Source: Azadirachta indica (Eukaryota; Streptophyta; Magnoliopsida; Sapindales; Meliaceae). Taken from it: a stretch of DNA of 64,000 bases. The stretch covers positions 12,560,457 to 12,624,456 of the forward strand of contig CM040442.1 in assembly GCA_022749755.1 (NCBI GenBank), written 5' to 3'. Each line of letters begins with the position of its first letter. Positions within the stretch are counted from its first letter, which is position 1. Positions 57,900 through 64,000 of this stretch are shown here, in pieces. The translations under genes and the position numbers were made by a program. The notes beneath the pieces are model-generated. The model saw only the letters and a program-made list of their open reading frames with translations. It was not told where the DNA came from and made no database searches.

Positions 57900-58860
57900 A
57901 TAAGCCATTATAAATAATTTTAAAAAGACAGTTTTAGAGGGAGAAAAAGAAGAACTTTTTTAGAGTGAGAAGAAAAAATTAAAAAGAAGAAGAAGGATTT
58001 CATTGATAGATTAGAAGATTCTTATTAAAACTTGTGCATTTAAGCTCTCATCCTCCAATCTTGTTTCTCTCCCTTTCTAATTTCATCTTGAATTGAATAA
58101 TGTTTATGTTGATTAAAATTATGTATTTGATTGCTGAATTTTTTATGATTAAATTTGGATTCTATTTTATATGTGGTTAGATTTATTTTTTAGGATAATG
58201 ATTTAAGCCATTGAAGCATTCATTTTTTAATATTATGTTATTTTTAATTTAATATTTAATGTTGAGTATTTATCACGAAGTTTAATGCTTTCAAATATTT
58301 GGTCAGTATTTTAATGAATTGTAAACTGATATGAACTGAGAAGTGGATATCATGTTTAAATCGTATGATAAATATCGTAAATTGCATGTTATGCAGAAGT
58401 GTATTAATATGATTTATGCAATTTAACTTAAAATTATCACTAATCATAATACGTTTTCATTTAATTAAATTTATATAGAGATATAATGAACTTTTAGATG
58501 CGAAGTAGTTTTAATTGATCTCGAGAAAGATCGTCAAATAAGGTAGGTTGATTAATTGGTAATAATGATATTAAATCAGAATAACATCAGTTGAAGAATT
58601 AGATGCAACTAATTAAAATGAAATCATTTGTTCTAGATTTTTTCATTAATTGAATTTTTAATTAATTTGTTAAGTAGTTAATTTTTATCTATTAATTTTT
58701 TAATCAAATTGACATTCGATTTTTTCAAATAAAATCAAAATTAATTATCTTTAGTAATTAACAGGGTGCATTTATCGTAGGTTCGACATCCTTCTTATAC
58801 TATATTACTTGTTATGATCTTGTATACTTAAGATATCGTGCACACACTTGTATGAAGTAC
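57900..58860 (+). mobile_element. LTR-retrotransposon remnant, Tat-like leader/LTR end
   Basis: Non-coding. It ends near 58765-58850 with 'catttatcgtaggttcgaca' and 'tatactatattacttgttat', a wording typical of the LTR/leader end of the Tat-like family seen on the minus strand at 12340. It abuts the start of the second duplicated unit at about 58870 and probably truncates it. Confidence 0.4.
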
Positions 58861-59154
58861 ACGACAAGTACTGGAAAAGTGAATACTTACTACTTGATTG
58901 TTTGGATTTAATTTAATATTATCTTATTTTCAAATTATTTACCCTTATATTTTTTGCATTAATTTTCGTGTATAAATGACGTATTAGGTGAGATATAAAA
59001 TACAAGAAAATAAAATAACAACAAAACAATATATAATTAGAAAAAATATAAAATTATTATTCGAATAGAATAGACAATTGGAATGAAATAGGAGGTAGAT
59101 GTTGTGAAATGTGGTACTATTAAACTATATGTGCCATGTTGAAAGTTTTTAATA

Positions 59155-60044
59155 AGGTTAATTTCATATTACCTTTGATAATATTCAAATTGCTCTGGTA
59201 TTTGTTAAATTATTAATAATTTTTGTTAATATTTACATTATATTCTAATTGACATGAGAAAATACTATTATATTATTCAATCTCGCAAATGTAACTAAAA
59301 AATAAATTTATTTTTTAAAATATTTAATAAAAAATAAATATTTTAAAACTGAAACACCCAAACCAATAACTGACTGTCGCAAACCACCGGCCGCTGCTGC
59401 AAGGCTGCCAACCATTGTCGCAAGACCTCCAATGGCAGCTGTAAATTCATGGACAGCAATCTAGTAGCCGCGTGACCAAGAAAAACTGTTGCCTGGCAGC
59501 TGTGCAGCCACCAGAAACAGCTATCTGGCGGCCGGACAGCCACCAGAAACTGCTGCTTGCGGCTGCGCAGACACCAGAAGATTCTTCCTGAGAGCAACAC
59601 TACCAGAAACTTCTGCCATGCCGTTGTCTTTTGGTCTTTCAATCGTTGATCTGAATTTTTTTTTTTTTGTTAAAATTGTTGAGATGAATGAAAAGTTAAA
59701 GATAGAAAGAATGTGAAACGGAGAAGAAGAACGAGAGAGACAACGGAAAATGTAGATTTTTTTAATTTATTTTTTTAATAAAAGATATTTTTTTAATATA
59801 AAGAAAGTGTAAAAGAGAATATTCAGATATTTAAAGAGTGTTTTTAGTAGTTATATTTTTAATTATTAAATAAAAAGTAAAAAGATTAGTGTATCATTTT
59901 CACACATTAAACTTAACTGTAGTTACTAACAGTTCAGGTGGCATTAAATAATTTTTTTGAAACGTTAGGAATAAATTGAATACTTTCAAAACTTGAAAAT
60001 AATATAAAATTAATTCCTTCTGAAAATAATATAAAATTAATTCC
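59155..60044. mobile_element. Second copy of the 8-bp-TSD transposon
   Basis: Flanked by TTTTAATA at 59147-59154 and 60045-60052, the same site as in unit 1, so it was duplicated together with the gene rather than inserted twice. It is 70 bp longer because the GC-rich centre (59345-59650) has extra 'agccaccagaaac' units. Confidence 0.85.
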
Positions 60045-60273
60045 TTTTAATAATTGTATTTAAGAAAAAAAAATTATTATTCAAATAAAAGGGATAATGA
60101 ATCAGGGATGTCACGAACTAACTAATCCCTGGCTTGATTAGGAGTAATTTACCATCTCCCAAACAACGAAACTAATATTCCATTTCCTTTAAGGAAAGTA
60201 ATCCTGCCGGTTGAGGGAAATATTAATCCTTAACTTTTTAGACTTTGTACAAACATATATGATACAACACTTC

Positions 60274-60281
60274 TATATAAA
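60274..60281 (+). promoter_or_regulatory. TATA box of RING copy 4
   Basis: TATATAAA, 46 bp before the ATG, same spacing as copy 1. Confidence 0.75.
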
Positions 60282-60326
60282 CCTCTCAAACAATAAAGAG
60301 GTTCTCATATCAATTTCTTCACAGCT

Positions 60327-60884
60327 ATGGAATACAAATATCAATATCAAGTTAAGCAGTTAACAATAGAAAAATTATGTGCAGATTATAACCATGAAAT
60401 CGCACCGCCGCAAGCCGTCGAGTGCAGGCTCGACAGGTTCTGTCATGTCCCATTGGATCCCGACCAAGAAGACCCGGTTAGCCATTTGCTTTACTCGTTC
60501 AACCAAAAGCTCTTCCAAGAAACAAAACCGACAATACTGAACCCCAGCTGGAACGAGCCTGTTCCACTTGACCATCAACGCCGGTTGCTCCTAAAAATCG
60601 CCGACGTTGCTAATGCCGCACTTGAAGAAGCTAAGGACGGTAAGAAACGCCGAGCCATACAAATACAAGTCATTTTGACGATTAAGAAGAGGGTAAAGCG
60701 TGATGAGTCTGATGGGACTATAGAACAGCATTGTGTTATATGTTTGAACGAGTTTAAGAATTTTTGCGAGCCTACAAAGTTGTCTTGTGGATGTAAACAG
60801 TATTATCACGATGCTTGTGTTTGGACATGGGTCGAGAAGCATAGATCGTGTCCAACGTGTCGTCGTGATTTTACATGCATGTAA
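60327..60884 (+). CDS. RING-finger protein, probable E3 ubiquitin ligase (copy 4)
   Basis: Intact, intronless, 185 codons, same start, promoter and length as the gene at 50042. Differences from it include S57 for L, Q60 for K, P68 for L, E100 for D, K121 for R, F146 for L, P149 for V, S153 for P next to the first Cys of the CGC pair, D162 for N, H172 for Q and C184 for S. All eight metal ligands of the C-x2-C-x14-C-x-C-x4-H-x2-C-x10-C-x2-C pattern are kept. Changes cluster modestly in the RING loop (146-153), which could alter E2 choice; that is inference. Substrate unknown. Confidence 0.9.
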   Translation: MEYKYQYQVKQLTIEKLCADYNHEIAPPQAVECRLDRFCHVPLDPDQEDPVSHLLYSFNQKLFQETKPTILNPSWNEPVPLDHQRRLLLKIADVANAALEEAKDGKKRRAIQIQVILTIKKRVKRDESDGTIEQHCVICLNEFKNFCEPTKLSCGCKQYYHDACVWTWVEKHRSCPTCRRDFTCM

Positions 60885-61425
60885 GTCTATTGCGACAACA
60901 ACCGCAGCACGACAAAGGCTTTGTTCATAACCCAAGGATTTGCTTTTGAGGGTGTTTTAGAAATTTCATTGTTTAGTCTTTTACGGATTAATTACTATGA
61001 AATATTATATGACATTTTTAAATTTTGTATTGAACGTTTCAAGTCTTAATTATTAGACATTACAAGTTTATATAAGCATTTTCTAATTCAAATTTATAGT
61101 CTTTGTGATGAAATTTACCCTTTAACTTTGTATATGAGCACCAAAAGTATGCCTAATTAATTAGCTGCTTGAATATTTTATATATGGTTAGGAAGAAAGT
61201 GTTGAATATGAATTGTACTGCACGTTCTCATTGCATTACAGCTTAAGGCAGAGCAATTCTTCTTGTGCGTTTAAATTTGTAATTGTCAGTAAATTAACAG
61301 TGTACAAGATTGTGTATGTGGTTTAAGATAATGGTGGCGTTAGTATATGTATGCTGTAGTAATGTTTTCACTTGCGCTAAACTTGCATTTAAATAAACAC
61401 GCAACCAAAGAAAGAGAGAATTGTT

Positions 61426-61922
61426 TATTTAAGCAATTATATATAATGCTTGTTGTGGTTCAAGACTTAAATGGACAACGAACTAAGATCTCATAACCAA
61501 TCAATTGATCGCTTAAAAGAACAAGAATGAATCAAATTAAGATAAAACAACAAATCTGAAAATCTAAAGCAATTTAATTACGTGGTGTAGCTGGGTTTCA
61601 AAGTTTACATCAGGTAATTAAATGTCAATCATATTAAGTCAGTTTTTACTTTCTAGAGGGAATTACAAGACTTACGACAAGTTATCAAACTTGCTCAAAC
61701 TCTCCCTACACGAAAAGAAACCATCCCAAGAATATGCGTCGCCAATCAGCTTCAATACTTGTGCTGAAATTTCTGTTATTAAGTTACTCAACACAATTCC
61801 TCCACTGACTTAATCACATCATAACTACTCTTCTAACTAAATTCCGGAACCAATTTCTTCAAGACTCTATATGACATTCAGGTTTCATGTATAACAATCT
61901 TACTATCTGTCTTGAAAAGTTT
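61426..61922. other. Segment present in unit 2 and missing from unit 1
   Basis: 497 bp. The last ~30 bp ('aacaatcttactatctgtct') also occur at the start of spacer copies 3 and 5, so the segment is most likely ancestral and deleted from unit 1. A 63-codon ORF (61622-61813) shows nothing recognisable. Confidence 0.6.
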
Positions 61923-63089
61923 TTCCTCATAATGAACTTAATATTTTTTTAAGAAAAAATTATAACTCAAGGTTTAAGATTCAAAATTCTGAGTTAATAA
62001 AATCAAGATAAATAAAAAATATAAAGTTATAATATCTCATCTCACTTTAATTAAAGAGCATCACAACAATATTATTGTTGTAAAATTTGTGCATAAATTA
62101 TATTTATTAATCATCATTACATTTACGTAAAAATTTAATTAGCCAAAAGCAGCGTGATATATTTATTTTAATTTCTTTTAAAATTCGTGCAATTCTTTTT
62201 CTGAAAATGTAAGAAATACATGCAAGGCCTTGCAATAGATGTTTTCAGTGGGACATGAAATTTTATAATTTATAAAATGTTAATGTATAAATTTAATTAT
62301 GGCAGTTGGATGGAAAATATTTTCACACCCAATTGTTGTAAAAAAATAATAATAATTAAATACGAATTAGTGTTTATTAAATATTTTAAGTGTAGTATTT
62401 TTTAATTAAATTAAATCGCAACAATTTAATAATACTTAACACAATCAAATACAATTATTAATTAAAACCAAAAAATTTAATTTTGCTAATATTGAAATCT
62501 AAAAATATAAAATTGAAACCAAATGTAAGAAATTTAATCTCCTTAATTAATGAAAATGACAATTAATTGACCAACTTTCATTCATGTGATAGCCCTCCTT
62601 GATTGATATGATATATATATTACTGTCTTGAATTCTCTATCAAACATAGTTATTAAAATTTTATAAATACATGAATTTTTTTTCTTATTATATTTTTATT
62701 TATTAGTTGCCAATCACACACATGTATTTATATATTCAGGTAAAAATTTAGATTAGTAACAAATCTTAATCCTTTGAAATATAATTGTGGTTGGTGAAGG
62801 AAATGCTTAATGCAGCAAGTAGATGAAATACATTCGATGTCTACCAGGAAGTGAGGCCACAGAGGTTTCCTCTTAAGTCTCTAAGGTGCAGTTCGTGTGG
62901 CTTAATTTTAAATTGGGATAGCCCGTGTGAAAAATTAATTACTATATAATTAACTTGAATAAATGTGAAGCTAGCTATAAGCATATTTAGCTGCCGTGGG
63001 TATTTTACGGGTATGAAGAAAATGCTGAATATTATCACGACTATAAATTTTTTTCGGTCTTGTTACTACCCTTACACCAGTTATACTTC

Positions 63090-63320
63090 ACACCTTTGAG
63101 GAAGTTTCTTGCGCAGCTCTGGTGACATCATGTCGCAGAATTCTTACAGAACGCCTTGGACTTCCTTGGAGATGCTGTGAACTAGAGTTATTTCCTTCGA
63201 CAGAACAATGAGAGTTATTTCCTTTCTCAACTCCTTTACTTGTTCGTTTAACTTTGTAAATGCACATGCAAGAAACAATGTACGAAGATTTGGGAATGTG
63301 CTTTAAGATATAGATAAAAT
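63090..63320 (-). other. Coding-like segment in spacer, best-preserved copy
   Basis: The minus strand reads without a stop through 'TFPNLRTLFLACAFTKLNEQ', 'VKELRKEITLIVLSKEITLV' and 'HSISKEVQGVL', an amphipathic, probably coiled-coil peptide. It then meets TAA within 'ctgtaagaattc', which has the form of a splice donor (GTAAG). After it the same frame gives 'EFCDMMSPELRKKLPQRCEV'. The open segment begins after a TAA with 'agcacattc', possibly a splice acceptor. It may be an exon of an old gene carried in every spacer. The family is not recognised. Confidence 0.45.
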
Positions 63321-63517
63321 ACTGGAAAGGCGAATACGTATTACTTGATTGTTTGGATTTAGTTTAATATTATCTTGTTTCCAAATTATTTGTGCTTAGG
63401 TTTTTGCATTAATTTTCGTGCATAAATATTATCTTGTTTTCAAACATAAATATTATCTTGTTTTCAAATTATTATCCTTAACTTCTTTAGCTTTGTACAT
63501 ACATAATACAGCACTTC

Positions 63518-63525
63518 TATATAAA
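63518..63525 (+). promoter_or_regulatory. TATA box of RING copy 5
   Basis: TATATAAA, 46 bp before the ATG of the truncated copy. Confidence 0.7.
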
Positions 63526-63570
63526 CCTCTCAACCAACAAAAATATTCTCATCCCAATTTCTTTACAATC

Positions 63571-63747
63571 ATGGATTATAGTTATTTATATCAGGTTAAA
63601 CAATTGGCGAAAGACAAATTATATTTAGACTACAACTGCAAAATGGCGCCGCTGCACGCTGTTAAGTTCAGACTCGACAGGTTCTGTCATGCCTTATTAC
63701 TATTAAACCCAAATGAAAATCAAGTTTTCATTCTTTTTTTTAATTGA
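63571..63747 (+). pseudogene. RING gene copy 5, N-terminal third only
   Basis: ATG at 63571, 'MDYSYLYQVKQLAKDKLYLD', 'VKFRLDRFCHALLLLNPNEN', ending 'QVFILFFN' and TGA: 58 codons. Unlike its twin at 52760 it has no early stop and has a good TATA box, so a short peptide could be made. There is no RING. The frame is also open upstream to 63418, but the ATG at 63571 is the conserved start. Confidence 0.8.
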
Positions 63748-64000
63748 CTCCAATATCTCAACATTTATTATGAAGGGATAAAACATTGGAATATTAATAA
63801 CAATCTTATTATCTGTCTTGAAAAGCTTTTCTTTATAATGAATTAATATTTTTTCAAAAAAAAAAAAAATTCAAGATTTAAGATTTAGAACTCCAATTAA
63901 TAAAGTCAAGATAAATAAAATAATATAAAGTTATAATATCTCATCTCATTTTAATAAAAGAGCATCATTAAAATACTATTGTTGTAAAATTTGTGCATAA
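63748..64000. repeat. Start of RING-cluster spacer block, cut by window end
   Basis: Matches 52931-53190 closely ('ctccaatatctcaacattta' onward). Confidence 0.85.

Larger units (their letters stand above)
58870..64000. repeat. Second copy of the RING segmental duplication
   Basis: Colinear with about 48660-53200. Offset is about 10,202 near 58983, 10,285 at the RING start and about 10,811 at the truncated gene. The changes come from indels (a GC-rich expansion in the transposon and a 497-bp segment missing from unit 1). It includes transposon, promoter, intact RING gene, spacer, truncated RING gene and start of the next spacer. It continues beyond the window. Confidence 0.9.

Noticed and set aside
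59489..59716. 75-codon ORF in the GC-rich part of the transposon
   Set aside because: The frame changes with the repeat expansion and is absent in the first copy.
1..64000. CRISPR array, prokaryotic operon or plasmid features
   Set aside because: No short regularly spaced repeats with unique spacers; all repeats are explained by transposons, microsatellites or tandem gene duplication in a plant genome.

Overview
The window is a stretch of AT-rich plant nuclear DNA, almost certainly from a dicot. Evidence for this: LTR retrotransposons with tRNA-Met primer sites, an L1-like LINE, a CC-NB-ARC disease-resistance-type gene, a nepenthesin-like aspartyl protease fragment and plant RING genes behind good TATA boxes. 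The resistance-gene and protease pieces remind me of Citrus/Sapindales proteins; that is inference from memory, not a search result. I see no bacterial-type operon, CRISPR array, tRNA or rRNA.

1-35.3 kb is a nested graveyard of transposable elements. From left to right it holds: a Tat/Athila-like LTR region with a polypurine-like motif (1-1790); a foldback element with ~115-bp inverted repeats (1797-2573); a minus-strand Ty3/gypsy LTR plus decayed protease (3569-5130); a decayed minus-strand gene for a coiled-coil protein with a duplicated segment (5930-7049); a decayed minus-strand Ty1/copia element (7515-12290); a second Tat-like LTR (12300-14150); a copia 3' LTR (16021-17695); a third Tat-like LTR region carrying a tandem TRIM array LTR-int-LTR-int-LTR (18835-20515); a plus-strand copia element that has lost integrase, RT and RNase H in one deletion (21330-23560); and a minus-strand LINE (24783-35320). 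The LINE is split by two later LTR elements: a small non-autonomous gag-derived element (27590-29190) and a gag-protease-only gypsy element with both LTRs and its primer site (31083-34855).

38.6-41.8 kb holds a broken CC-NB-ARC (NLR) gene. Its coiled-coil exon is split by a second copy of the same small gag-derived LTR element (39371-40740). The insertion is flanked by a perfect 5-bp target duplication, and the NLR frame closes again when the element is subtracted. Further along, the NB-ARC part runs in frame into the C-terminal domain of an aspartyl protease (41413-41757).

41.8-46.4 kb is AT-rich and gene-free, with two more foldback elements and microsatellites.

46.4-64 kb is a tandemly duplicated cluster of a small RING-finger gene. 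Two copies are intact (50042-50599 and 60327-60884, 185 aa each). One full-length copy is broken (54995-55536), and two copies keep only the N-terminal third (52760-52930 and 63571-63747). A block of at least 5 kb is duplicated with an offset of about 10.2-10.8 kb and carries the same 8-bp-TSD DNA transposon upstream of each intact gene. The RING has a non-standard ligand order (Cys in place of the usual fourth-ligand His). The only genes here that look capable of making a complete protein are the two RING genes; the NLR-protease chimera has a short open frame of unknown status.
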